A DNA stretch of 64,000 nucleotides, from NCBI RefSeq assembly GCF_027111295.1, contig NZ_CP114287.1, positions 1,612,001 through 1,676,000 on the forward strand, read 5' to 3'. This document shows, one piece after another, positions 8,819 through 16,309 of the stretch; the first letter of the stretch is position 1; every line of letters starts with the position of its first letter. This DNA is from Flavobacterium gelatinilyticum. GTDB lineage: Bacteria; Bacteroidota; Bacteroidia; Flavobacteriales; Flavobacteriaceae. A program made the translations under genes and the position numbers. Below the pieces are notes generated by a model. That model was not told the DNA's origin. It made no database searches and worked only from the letters and a program-made list of their open reading frames with translations.

Positions 8819-8880
8819 TTTCAGTCACAGTATTTAGTCGCAGTTTTCAGTTTCGAACTGAAAACTGAAAACCGCGACTT
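8819..8880. repeat. Inverted repeat, AGTCGCAGTTTTCAG family
   Basis: The arms AGTCGCAGTTTTCAGTTT and the complementary AACTGAAAAC...CGCGACT form a hairpin between convergent genes. The 16-mer TAGTCGCAGTTTTCAG recurs at 39.9 kb, showing a dispersed family. Confidence 0.65.
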
Positions 8881-8891
8881 AACACTAAAAA

Positions 8892-9314
8892 TTACTGTCC
8901 CGTATAAAGAATCTTATCTCCTTTCTTCAAAACATATCCTTTCCACGGACTTAACTGCCAGTCTCCTTTAACCCACGAATCACCTTCGGATTTTCTTTCT
9001 AAGATGATCGATTCTTTTTGAGTATCAAGAAAAAGTTCTGCTTTATTTCCGTCAAAAATTACATATGATACTGTTGTATACGTTTTTCCGTCATCATAAT
9101 GCGACAATTTTGTTCCTTCAAAAATTCGGATGCATTCTTTTTTAAGTGTTGACCAGGTATATCCGGCAGAGGCTTTACAACCGTGAGAATCTGAATCAGC
9201 TCCTGTAAGTATCTCTTTTTTAGTTTCTTTAGAAGTTACATTTTCCTGAGTAACTTTTTTACCGCATGAAATTGCAGCGGTCACAATAATCGAAAACAAA
9301 AACATCTTTTTCAT
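8892..9314 (-). CDS. Small lipoprotein of unknown function
   Basis: 140 residues. MKKMFLFSIIVTAAISC is a lipoprotein signal with Cys17 as the likely acylated residue, followed by a Lys/Thr-rich linker. A short conserved-looking domain contains SDSHGCKASAGYTWS and LSPWKGYVLKKGD. I do not recognise the family. It is probably periplasm-facing or outer-membrane attached. It shares its strand with two genes upstream but is 45 bp away. Confidence 0.7.
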   Translation of the reverse strand: MKKMFLFSIIVTAAISCGKKVTQENVTSKETKKEILTGADSDSHGCKASAGYTWSTLKKECIRIFEGTKLSHYDDGKTYTTVSYVIFDGNKAELFLDTQKESIILERKSEGDSWVKGDWQLSPWKGYVLKKGDKILYTGQ

Positions 9315-9359
9315 CTATCCTATTTATTTTACGGTCAAAAAAAAATAGGATTTAAAATC

Positions 9360-9863
9360 CTATTTTTGATATAACCAAGTTTGATTTACTTCAAATGTAA
9401 TATTTTCTTTATCATCAACAAAGTATTTTAACAAGACTTCTCCCCATAATTCTCCATTGCTGTAATCTGCAATTATCCAACGGTGGTTTAATACTTTTAC
9501 TTTGTTAATAATAAATTTATTTGGTCCAATCTGATCTTGTCCTGTATACGGATTTCCTTTTGGCTGTGCATTAAAATCCAGTAATTTTTCAGTTACTGCC
9601 GGAATCAGTTTTTCATATAAAATCACTTTTCCGCCAGAAGCACTGTTATCGAAGTAATTCTGTGCATTTTCATTATGCTCCAGCGAAAAATAATCTGCTT
9701 CGGCTAATTTTCCAGTTACTAAATTAATACTGTCTCTCAGCTTTTTTGTTGTTTTCTCATATCTTTCTTCGCCAAATTTTACTTCACGGCTGTAAAACAT
9801 ATATGTAAAAACGTTCATTAATATCGCAAGGATAAAAAGGTAAAGCATTAAGGATTTTTTCAT
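9360..9863 (-). CDS. Membrane-anchored protein of unknown function
   Basis: 167 residues with one N-terminal helix (LMLYLFILAILMNVFTYMFY), then a helical segment rich in charged residues (about 30-60) and a small beta-rich domain ending FEVNQTWLYQK. It is encoded 10 bp downstream of the metallo-hydrolase gene on the same strand, so the two are probably co-transcribed. No catalytic motif was recognised. Confidence 0.7.
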   Translation of the reverse strand: MKKSLMLYLFILAILMNVFTYMFYSREVKFGEERYEKTTKKLRDSINLVTGKLAEADYFSLEHNENAQNYFDNSASGGKVILYEKLIPAVTEKLLDFNAQPKGNPYTGQDQIGPNKFIINKVKVLNHRWIIADYSNGELWGEVLLKYFVDDKENITFEVNQTWLYQK

Positions 9864-9873
9864 TTTGGTATAA

Positions 9874-10638
9874 TTAAATTGTAATTTCTAAATTATCGTA
9901 AGCCAGAAAAACATTTTCCGGAAGTTGTTTTTGTACTTCTTCATGAAAGCCCAAAACATGGCTGATGTGCGTTAAATAGGCTTTTTCGGGTTTTACCAGA
10001 TTAATAAAATCCAGTGCTTCCTGTAAATTAAAATGAGTATCGTGAGGTTCAACACGCAGGGCGTTTACAACCAGAACTTTTACACCTTTGAGCTTCTCAA
10101 TTTCTACCTGCTCGATGGTTTTTACATCGGTTAAATAAGCGAACTGATCGATTCGGTATCCAAAAACCTGCAGGTCGCCATGCATGGCATTTATAGGAAC
10201 AGCTATTTTATCGCCAACAGCAAAAGGCTCATTGTTATGCACTTCGATTGTCTTTACGCTTGGTGCTCCGGGATATTTGTTTACGGTTTCGAAAACATAA
10301 TCAAAACGGCGCCTTAAGTTGTCCAGAACACGCTTATGTCCATAGATTGGAATTTCTCCCTGACGGAAATTAAACGGACGAATATCGTCTAATCCGGCAG
10401 TGTGATCTGAGTGTTCGTGAGTGAATAAAATTGCATCCAGTTTACGGCATCCGCAGGAAAGCATCTGCTGTCTGAAATCGGGACCGCAATCGATAACGTA
10501 CGAGTGCTCGTTCCACGAAATCCAGATGGATACACGGAGTCTTTTGTCCTTAGCATCAGTGCTTTTACAAACGGGATGATCGATTCCGATAATCGGAATA
10601 CCTTGGGAAGTACCAGTACCTAGAAAATAGACCTTCAA
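9874..10638 (-). CDS. MBL-fold metallo-hydrolase, PhnP-like
   Basis: 254 residues of the metallo-beta-lactamase fold. The metal-binding signature THEHSDHTAGLDD, the N-terminal GTGTSQGIP, DCGPDFRQQM, NAMHGDLQVFGYR and LTHISHVLGFHEE are visible. This pattern matches phosphoribosyl cyclic-phosphate phosphodiesterases (PhnP) and relatives. No phosphonate genes are nearby, so a cyclic nucleotide or other phosphodiester substrate is equally possible. It leads a two-gene unit with the membrane-anchored protein. Confidence 0.85.
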   Translation of the reverse strand: MKVYFLGTGTSQGIPIIGIDHPVCKSTDAKDKRLRVSIWISWNEHSYVIDCGPDFRQQMLSCGCRKLDAILFTHEHSDHTAGLDDIRPFNFRQGEIPIYGHKRVLDNLRRRFDYVFETVNKYPGAPSVKTIEVHNNEPFAVGDKIAVPINAMHGDLQVFGYRIDQFAYLTDVKTIEQVEIEKLKGVKVLVVNALRVEPHDTHFNLQEALDFINLVKPEKAYLTHISHVLGFHEEVQKQLPENVFLAYDNLEITI

Positions 10639-10656
10639 TTGAACTTAATTTTTTTA

Positions 10657-10664
10657 CAAAAATA
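10657..10664 (-). promoter_or_regulatory. Predicted -7 box (TATTTTTG) for the MBL gene
   Basis: A TAnnTTTG match on the minus strand, 18 bp before the start codon. The implied leader is very short. It is back-to-back with a plus-strand box for the neighbouring gene. Confidence 0.35.
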
Positions 10665-10698
10665 GGATTATTTCTCTTTCATTAGAAGCCTAATTTAC

Positions 10699-10706
10699 TA
10701 ACTTTG
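10699..10706 (+). promoter_or_regulatory. Predicted -7 box (TAACTTTG)
   Basis: An exact TAnnTTTG match 22 bp before the start codon of the 486-residue protein gene. Confidence 0.45.
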
Positions 10707-10728
10707 TAACAAATCTATTTAAAATATA

Positions 10729-12189
10729 ATGGGTACAGAAATAAAACTCAAAGGTGACAAGGTCATCGAACAGATTCCTTCCATAAAAGACAAAGCTTTA
10801 CGCATTAATTTAAACGAGAATATTTACGGAACATTTGCTGAAATTGGCGCTGGACAAGAGACAGTTAGACATTTTTTTAGATCTGGAGGATCATCCGGAA
10901 CTATTGCAAAAGCAATGTCTGCCTATGACAAAGATTTCAGTGACGCTGTTTACGGCGTTGAAAGTGACGGAAGATACGTTACTGAAAACCGACTAAAAAA
11001 AATGCTTACGTTTGAAGGCGAATTGATTGAAGAACGTCTGAGCAGAGAAAAACACCCAAATAAACTTTTTTTCAGCTACGCTAATACTGTAGCAACAATA
11101 GATTTTGCCAAACAATTTAAAGGCCATGGCTGGGTTGGTATAAGATATCAGATTGAACCTGACGAGGCTTACAACGAAATTATTCTTCACATTCGTTTTA
11201 AAGAGACCGATGCCAGATTACAACAAGAAACACTTGGAATTTTAGGGGTTAACTTAATTTACGGTGCTTTTTACAAATATAATGATCCAAAGCGTTTACT
11301 GCGTTATTTATACGATCACTTAGACAAAGATCAGTTAGAAATCGATACAATTAACTTTTCTGGTCCTCGTTTTGCCGATGTAGACAATCGTTTGATGAGT
11401 TTACAACTGGTTAAAAACGGAATGACTGATGCCGTAATGTTTAATCCTGAAGGAAAAAACATTCTGCCGGCTGCTATTTTGTATAAAAAGAACCTTTTGG
11501 CTTTAAGAGGAAGTTTTCGCCCGGTTACGAAAGTAAATATGGACATGTACGAGAAATCGCTGCAAATGTTCCTTGAAGAAAATAAGGTTGAAAAAGACAA
11601 TACGCTGGTAATTTTTGAAATCACACTTTCGAATTTACGCTCTGATGGTGAAATCGACGAACGTGATTTTATGGACAGAGCTGAATTACTTTGTTCTCTT
11701 GGTCAGACGGTTATGATTTCAAATTTCCAGGAATATTACAAAGTGGTTGAATACTTCGCTAATTATACGAAGGCCCGTATGGGTCTTGCAATGGGTGTAA
11801 ACAACCTTGTAGATATTTTTGACGAGAAATATTACCGTCACTTAAGCGGAGGTATTCTTGAGGCTTTTGGAAAATTATTCTACAGAGATATGAAAGTTTT
11901 CCTTTATCCAATGCTGGATGAAAATGGAGAATTAATGAACTCAAGCAACCTTAAAGTTCATCCTAGAATGAAAGAATTATATAAATTCTTTAAATTCAAC
12001 GGAAAAGTGGTTGACGTTACAAATTATGATCCAGACAACTTATCTGTTTTCTCTCGCGAAGTTTTAAAAATGATCAATCAGGGAAAAAAAGGCTGGGAAC
12101 ATATGCTTCCGCCAGGTATTCCGGAAATTATAAAAGAGCATCATCTTTTTGGATATCATCCACAAAAAGAATTAGAACAAAATGCTTAA
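10729..12189 (+). CDS. Conserved cytosolic protein of unknown function
   Basis: 486 residues, no signal peptide or membrane segment. Notable stretches are LNENIYGTFAEIGAGQET near the N-terminus (glycine-rich), RHFFRSGGSSGTIAKAMSA, MGLAMGVNNLVDIFDEKY and the C-terminal HLFGYHPQKELE. The overall look is that of a long, well-conserved soluble enzyme or binding protein. I know no assigned activity and see no standard catalytic motif; in particular, no HxGH nucleotidyltransferase motif is present. It has its own predicted promoter and is followed by an intrinsic terminator, so it is probably monocistronic. Confidence 0.75.
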   Translation: MGTEIKLKGDKVIEQIPSIKDKALRINLNENIYGTFAEIGAGQETVRHFFRSGGSSGTIAKAMSAYDKDFSDAVYGVESDGRYVTENRLKKMLTFEGELIEERLSREKHPNKLFFSYANTVATIDFAKQFKGHGWVGIRYQIEPDEAYNEIILHIRFKETDARLQQETLGILGVNLIYGAFYKYNDPKRLLRYLYDHLDKDQLEIDTINFSGPRFADVDNRLMSLQLVKNGMTDAVMFNPEGKNILPAAILYKKNLLALRGSFRPVTKVNMDMYEKSLQMFLEENKVEKDNTLVIFEITLSNLRSDGEIDERDFMDRAELLCSLGQTVMISNFQEYYKVVEYFANYTKARMGLAMGVNNLVDIFDEKYYRHLSGGILEAFGKLFYRDMKVFLYPMLDENGELMNSSNLKVHPRMKELYKFFKFNGKVVDVTNYDPDNLSVFSREVLKMINQGKKGWEHMLPPGIPEIIKEHHLFGYHPQKELEQNA

Positions 12190-12191
12190 TA

Positions 12192-12217
12192 GAAAAAGTC
12201 CCAAGGGGCTTTTTTTG
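12192..12217 (+). terminator. Intrinsic terminator
   Basis: The stem AAAAAGtCCC/GGGgCTTTTT with an AA loop runs into a T tract directly after the stop codon of the 486-residue protein gene. Confidence 0.75.
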
Positions 12218-12235
12218 GTTTAAGAGTTTTACTTT

Positions 12236-12342
12236 GTTTCAGGTTTCAAGTTTTGCTTGACGGGTATAGTTTTAACGCAAAATACATTAAAACTATACAT
12301 CAAGTAAAACAACTTGAAACCTGAAACCTGAAACCTGAAACC
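12236..12342. repeat. Long inverted repeat with GAAACCT heptads
   Basis: Two arms pair in blocks: GTTTCAGGTTTCAAGTT (12236-12252) with AACTTGAAACCTGAAAC (12311-12327), and GTATAGTTTTAA (12264-12275) with TTAAAACTATAC (12287-12298). The right side continues as CTGAAAC heptads and then CAAAAAACTAAAAC, a tail found again near 62.73 kb. Confidence 0.75.
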
Positions 12343-12362
12343 AAAAAACTAAAACAAAAAAA

Positions 12363-12815
12363 TTATTTCAAAATCTGTGCAGCGTGTTCTTTTGTTTTCA
12401 CTTTTTCGATTACTTCTTCAATAATTCCTTTTTCGTCGATTACAAAAGTTGTTCTGTGAATTCCGTCATATTCTTTTCCCATGAACTTTTTTGGTCCCCA
12501 AACACCAAATGCGTTGATTACAGATTTGTCTTCATCAGCAATTAAAGGAAAAGGAAATTCATATTTGTCTTTAAATTTCAACTGCGCTTTCTGGCTGTCG
12601 GCGCTCACTCCCAGAAGCTCGTAGTCATTCGCTTTAAATCTTTCAAAATTATCTCTTAAATCACAAGCTTCTGCGGTACAACCTGGTGTACTTGCTTTTG
12701 GGTAAAAGAAAACTACTAATTTCTTTCCGGCATAATCAGCCAGTTTATGTGTTTTCCCATCCTGATCTGTTCCTGAAAAACTGGGTGCTTTATCTCCTGC
12801 TTTTAATGTCGTCAT
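12363..12815 (-). CDS. bcp: Thioredoxin-dependent peroxiredoxin, Bcp/PrxQ type
   Basis: 150 residues, typical for Bcp. It reduces hydrogen peroxide and organic hydroperoxides in the cytosol using thioredoxin. The peroxidatic Cys46 lies in STPGCTAEAC with the resolving Cys51 five residues on, the PrxQ arrangement. FYPKASTPGC and FVIDEKGIIEEV are family hallmarks. It is transcribed away from the endonuclease III gene and has a predicted -7 box 67 bp upstream. Confidence 0.95.
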   Translation of the reverse strand: MTTLKAGDKAPSFSGTDQDGKTHKLADYAGKKLVVFFYPKASTPGCTAEACDLRDNFERFKANDYELLGVSADSQKAQLKFKDKYEFPFPLIADEDKSVINAFGVWGPKKFMGKEYDGIHRTTFVIDEKGIIEEVIEKVKTKEHAAQILK

Positions 12816-12881
12816 GATTTTTTATTTTAAGTTGTTGATTTTAGACTGCCTGCCTATATTCGTTAGAGATTCAATTAGAAG

Positions 12882-12889
12882 CAAAGATA
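12882..12889 (-). promoter_or_regulatory. Predicted -7 box (TATCTTTG) for bcp
   Basis: An exact TAnnTTTG match on the minus strand, in the gap shared with the divergent nth gene. Confidence 0.45.
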
Positions 12890-12971
12890 ACCCATAAAAC
12901 TTACAACTCTTAACTTACCACTCTTCTATAAACAGATAATTCCTTATTTTTACATTCTTAAAAGTACGTAA

Positions 12972-13628
12972 ATGAATAAAGAAGCTCGTGTTCAGTTTGT
13001 TATAAATAAGTTAAAAGAACTCTATCCTACTATTCCTGTTCCGCTTGATCATAAAGACCCTTATACTTTACTAATTGCCGTCTTACTTTCGGCACAATGT
13101 ACAGATGTACGTGTGAATCAGATAACGCCTTTGTTATTTGCGAAAGCAGATAATCCGTATGATATGGTAAAAATGTCGGTCGAAGAAATTAAGGAAATTA
13201 TCCGTCCGTGTGGTTTGTCCCCAATGAAATCAAAAGGAATTCATGGTTTATCTGAAATTCTAATTGAGAAATATAATGGCGAAGTACCGCAGAGTTTTGA
13301 AGCGCTTGAAGCTTTACCGGCTGTAGGGCATAAAACAGCGAGTGTTGTAATGTCGCAGGGGTTTGGTGTTCCAGCTTTTCCGGTTGATACTCATATTCAC
13401 AGACTAATGTACAGATGGAATCTTTCGAACGGAAAAAATGTAGTTCAGACTGAAAAAGATGCTAAGAGATTATTTCCAAGAGAATTATGGAATGATCTCC
13501 ATTTACAGATAATCTGGTACGGACGCGAATATTCACCGGCTCGTGGATGGGATTTAGAAAGAGATATTATTACCCGTACTGTAGGGAAAAAATCATTAAT
13601 AGAAGAAGCTGCTAAAAAGAAAGTTTAG
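12972..13628 (+). CDS. nth: Endonuclease III-type DNA glycosylase lacking Fe-S cysteines
   Basis: 218 residues. Base-excision-repair glycosylase/AP lyase for oxidised pyrimidines. The helix-hairpin-helix EALPAVGHKTASVV carries the catalytic Lys121, and Asp139 lies in FPVDTHIHR. The early LLSAQCTD motif is intact. The C-terminal four-cysteine loop that holds the [4Fe-4S] cluster in E. coli Nth is absent: the region reads WYGREYSPARGWDLERD with no cysteine. The protein is therefore an Fe-S-free member. A terminator overlaps the stop codon. Confidence 0.92.
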   Translation: MNKEARVQFVINKLKELYPTIPVPLDHKDPYTLLIAVLLSAQCTDVRVNQITPLLFAKADNPYDMVKMSVEEIKEIIRPCGLSPMKSKGIHGLSEILIEKYNGEVPQSFEALEALPAVGHKTASVVMSQGFGVPAFPVDTHIHRLMYRWNLSNGKNVVQTEKDAKRLFPRELWNDLHLQIIWYGREYSPARGWDLERDIITRTVGKKSLIEEAAKKKV

Positions 13629-13641
13629 CAGCTTCTTTATT
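13605..13641 (+). terminator. Terminator overlapping the end of nth
   Basis: A perfect 12-bp stem GAAGCTGCTAAA/TTTAGCAGCTTC includes the last codons and the stop, followed by TTTATTTTATTTT. The opposite-strand gene ends just beyond, so it may serve both. Confidence 0.75.
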
Positions 13642-13646
13642 TTATT

Positions 13647-14711
13647 TTACATGGTCTTTTTTAAGGCATTGTATTCAGTTGTCATATCTAATGATCGATA
13701 TACGCCTAAAAGTGATTTTTTAACCTCTTCGTTTTGAGGATCGATAGTTAATGCTTTGGTCAGGTACGGAATGGTGCTTTTTACAAGTTCATTCTTTTGA
13801 GTATTCAGCTTTTCATATTCCTTCATTTCTTTCGGACTATTACCCAGTTGATCCATCTGATCGACTAAATCTTTCTTTTGCTGCATTTTTACATAGGTCA
13901 GATTAATACAGCAGTCCATACAACCCGGATTTGACTGCAGCCCAGCCTCATAGTATTTAGAAGCATTTAAATAATCATTTCGCTCTAAATAGCAGTAAGC
14001 AAGTGAAATTAAAACTTCTTCTTTTTTTGACGGCGGATAAACAGTTCTTGGTTTTTCGTAAAGTCCTGCCTGAATATTGGATTCCCTCGCACTATAAGAA
14101 ATAAAGGCTTCTTCTACTTTTGTTTTCTTATTAGTAGCATACAAAACAACCCCTTTTCCGGTATAGTTTATTTTTCTAAGCTCATCGTAATATTTAATGG
14201 CATTAATATAATCTTTACCTGTCAGGGCAGCGCCGGCCGCATTCATTAAGTTTAGCGTATCTTTTCTGTCGATTTGATATACTTCGTAGCTTTTAGCAGA
14301 GCTTTCTTTAAACTTTCCTGCTTTATAATCAGCAAAAGCACCGTCAACAAGTGTAGATTTCATAGCTTTTAATGCCTGATTCGCTTTAAAGGCGTATTTG
14401 TAATTTCGGGAATCATTTTCATACAAAAGAATGTCCTGATATGCTGCAGAAGCAAGTGCAAAATTATTTACCGCATCAATATTTTTTGACGCCAGATCTT
14501 TGCACGCATTTCCTTTTACAAAATAGAAATCGGATTTATCAGAATCTGAAGCATTAACGATAAGGTATTCTATCTTTTTTAAAACAACCAGTGCTTCTTC
14601 ACTTTTTCCTTTATCATATAAAGTCTGAGCTTCTTTTATTTGATCTTTTTGAGCAAACGCTCCTACTGTTATCAATAAAGAAATTGATAACATCATTAGA
14701 TTATTTTTCAT
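13647..14711 (-). CDS. Secreted TPR-repeat protein
   Basis: 354 residues with a signal peptide (MMLSISLLITVGAFAQ). Several tetratricopeptide-like repeats follow: AQTLYDKGKSEEALVVL, FADYKAGKFKESSAKSYE, DYINAIKYYDELRK, YLERNDYLNASKYYEAGL and the terminal ALTIDPQNEEVKKSLLGVY. A CMDCC cluster sits at about residue 265. It probably acts as a periplasmic scaffold; the partner is unknown. It is monocistronic, convergent with nth. Confidence 0.85.
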   Translation of the reverse strand: MKNNLMMLSISLLITVGAFAQKDQIKEAQTLYDKGKSEEALVVLKKIEYLIVNASDSDKSDFYFVKGNACKDLASKNIDAVNNFALASAAYQDILLYENDSRNYKYAFKANQALKAMKSTLVDGAFADYKAGKFKESSAKSYEVYQIDRKDTLNLMNAAGAALTGKDYINAIKYYDELRKINYTGKGVVLYATNKKTKVEEAFISYSARESNIQAGLYEKPRTVYPPSKKEEVLISLAYCYLERNDYLNASKYYEAGLQSNPGCMDCCINLTYVKMQQKKDLVDQMDQLGNSPKEMKEYEKLNTQKNELVKSTIPYLTKALTIDPQNEEVKKSLLGVYRSLDMTTEYNALKKTM

Positions 14712-15106
14712 TTTTAAATAGGTTTTGTTTGGTGTAGATTAGTTTTAAACGATTCAAAATCGTTAAGGCTTACTGTTATTGTAAATAGATACGACCTAAC
14801 ACAACAAAACAAAATGAACTGAGTAGTTTTTCTTCATATAGTACCGGTTATTAGTTAAACTTTAAATTGGTTTTGGGTTAATTGATTGTTCTATATTCAT
14901 ATAATAAAAAAATCAGCTGTTAAACTGAGATAAAAATTACTTTTTAACTAAAATAAAATTAAATTCCGAATAATTAAATAATTTTTAAAGAATATATTAA
15001 ATTTTAACAACCTCAACCAAAACCAACCTAAAATACTTACATCTTTGCTTTTAAAATGCACAGAAATACATTCAATTGTAAAATAAGGACCGAGAGATAA
15101 CGTCAT
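14712..15106. other. A/T-rich intergenic stretch without recognised gene
   Basis: I found no convincing coding frame or RNA gene. It separates the TPR gene from the terminator of the sigma-factor unit and may hold the TPR promoter, but no TAnnTTTG match was found. Confidence 0.5.
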
Positions 15107-15145
15107 AAAAAAAACTCACTATTGTATTTGCATACGAACAGTGAG
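15107..15145 (-). terminator. Terminator of the sigma factor/47-codon gene unit
   Basis: Read on the minus strand, CTCACTGTT pairs with AATAGTGAG and runs into eight T residues. It lies about 65 bp after the stop of the small gene. A second small stem (AACCAAA/TTTGGTT) lies next to it at 15151-15171. Confidence 0.65.
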
Positions 15146-15210
15146 CTTTTAACCAAAACGACCATTTGGTTTTTTCGAAATAAACATCCGACCATAGGGC
15201 GGCGGGCTGT

Positions 15211-15354
15211 TTAATTAGCTATTATTTCAAAACTTTTATCTTCGATTTTCACCACCTTAAGGGCTTGTGAATAACTAAGTAAAAAAGAAACTACTTCTTT
15301 TTTAGGTTTTAAATCTTTTGAAGCTAATGCCTTTTTTGAGTAAATTTTCGCCAT
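15211..15354 (-). CDS. 47-residue conserved-looking small basic protein
   Basis: A complete frame from ATG to TAA encodes MAKIYSKKALASKDLKPK and ends FEIIAN. It is Lys-rich in the first half and amphipathic in the second (VVSFLLSYSQALKVVKI). Support comes from its position 50 bp behind the sigma factor on the same strand, clean codon use (AAA, GAA, TTT), a terminator after it and an inverted repeat at its start. From memory, similar mini-proteins accompany sigma factors in flavobacteria, but I cannot verify this. It could modulate the sigma factor or be a small DNA/RNA-binding protein. Confidence 0.65.
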   Translation of the reverse strand: MAKIYSKKALASKDLKPKKEVVSFLLSYSQALKVVKIEDKSFEIIAN

Positions 15355-15380
15355 ACTATGAAAATGTTTATACATAGTAT
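15353..15380 (-). promoter_or_regulatory. Inverted repeat overlapping the small gene's start codon
   Basis: ATACTATG and CATAGTAT are a perfect 8-bp dyad separated by 12 nt, and one arm covers the start codon. A hairpin in the mRNA here would hide the translation start. Confidence 0.45.
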
Positions 15381-15404
15381 AACGGACTTATTTTCAAATT
15401 AGTA

Positions 15405-15989
15405 TTAGTTGGTCAAAATAATTTGATGTTTGTCAATAATTTTTCTTAAATTCATAAGAGCATATCGCATTCTTCCTAAAGCGGTATTGATACTTACATC
15501 AGTTAATTCTGATATTTCTTTAAAACTCATATCCTGATACATTCTCATTACCAATACTTCTTTTTGATCATCCGGAAGCTCTTCTATCAATTTTTTCAAA
15601 TCAACTTCTACCTGATCTGCAATCATTTTACCTTCGATGGTTAATGAATCGTCAGACATTACAGAGAAAATAGAAAATTCTTCTGTTTCCCTGTACATTG
15701 GCATTTTTTTGGTTTTACGGAAATGGTCAACGATTAAGTTATGCGAAATACGCATTACCCAAGGCAGGAATTTACCTTCTTCGTTGTAAGAGTTACTTTT
15801 TAAAGTTTTGATTACCTTAATGAAAGTATCCTGAAAAATATCATTTGAAATATCTCTGTCAGCGATTTTAGAATATATAAATCCGTAAATTTTAGATTCA
15901 TGTCTTTTAATTAATGTTGCAAGAGCATTTTCATTGCCTTCAACATAATTTTTCACTAATACAGAGTCTGGAATATGCAGATCAGCCAT
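15405..15989 (-). CDS. RNA polymerase sigma factor, sigma-70 family (ECF-like)
   Basis: 194 residues with sigma region 2 (DISNDIFQDTFIKVIKTL, FLPWVMRISHNLIVDHFRK) and region 4 (ELPDDQKEVLVMRMYQ, SFKEISELTDVSINTALGR). An acidic linker (about 105-130) lies between them. No anti-sigma gene adjoins; instead a 47-codon gene follows. A well-spaced promoter pair lies about 95 bp upstream, giving a long leader. The target promoters are unknown. Confidence 0.93.
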   Translation of the reverse strand: MADLHIPDSVLVKNYVEGNENALATLIKRHESKIYGFIYSKIADRDISNDIFQDTFIKVIKTLKSNSYNEEGKFLPWVMRISHNLIVDHFRKTKKMPMYRETEEFSIFSVMSDDSLTIEGKMIADQVEVDLKKLIEELPDDQKEVLVMRMYQDMSFKEISELTDVSINTALGRMRYALMNLRKIIDKHQIILTN

Positions 15990-16085
15990 AGTACTACTTT
16001 TTTAGTTTTAATAATTGGAGTAATTTCTAAAAAGTAGTTTTATTTTATAGGCGTGATATTTTTTGACTTATGTTAATATTGTGAT

Positions 16086-16118
16086 CAAATTTAACAAATA
16101 TTTATTTTATAAAGCAAA
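16086..16118 (-). promoter_or_regulatory. Predicted promoter of the sigma factor gene
   Basis: On the minus strand, TTTG (16115-16118) is followed after 21 bp by TAAATTTG (16086-16093), fitting the Bacteroidota -33/-7 pattern. The rest of the 320-bp gap (15990-16309) shows nothing else recognised. Confidence 0.5.
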
Positions 16119-16309
16119 CAAAAACAATAATAATTAACAATTTATCGTTAAGTTTTTTAATGCAGTCTCCTGAATAGATAAAAATCGTTAAAAAAACAGG
16201 AAAATCCTTCTTATTTTCAATACATTAAAAACAGATGTAAATAACTTACAGCTAGACTATTAGACTATTTACATCTGCCAAATATTTATTTTAAAAGCAA
16301 GATATGTAA

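Noticed and set aside
14712..15210. Possible non-coding RNA gene in the long gap near the sigma factor
   Set aside because: Only terminator-like stems are seen. No promoter box, conserved loop or tRNA-like fold could be supported.
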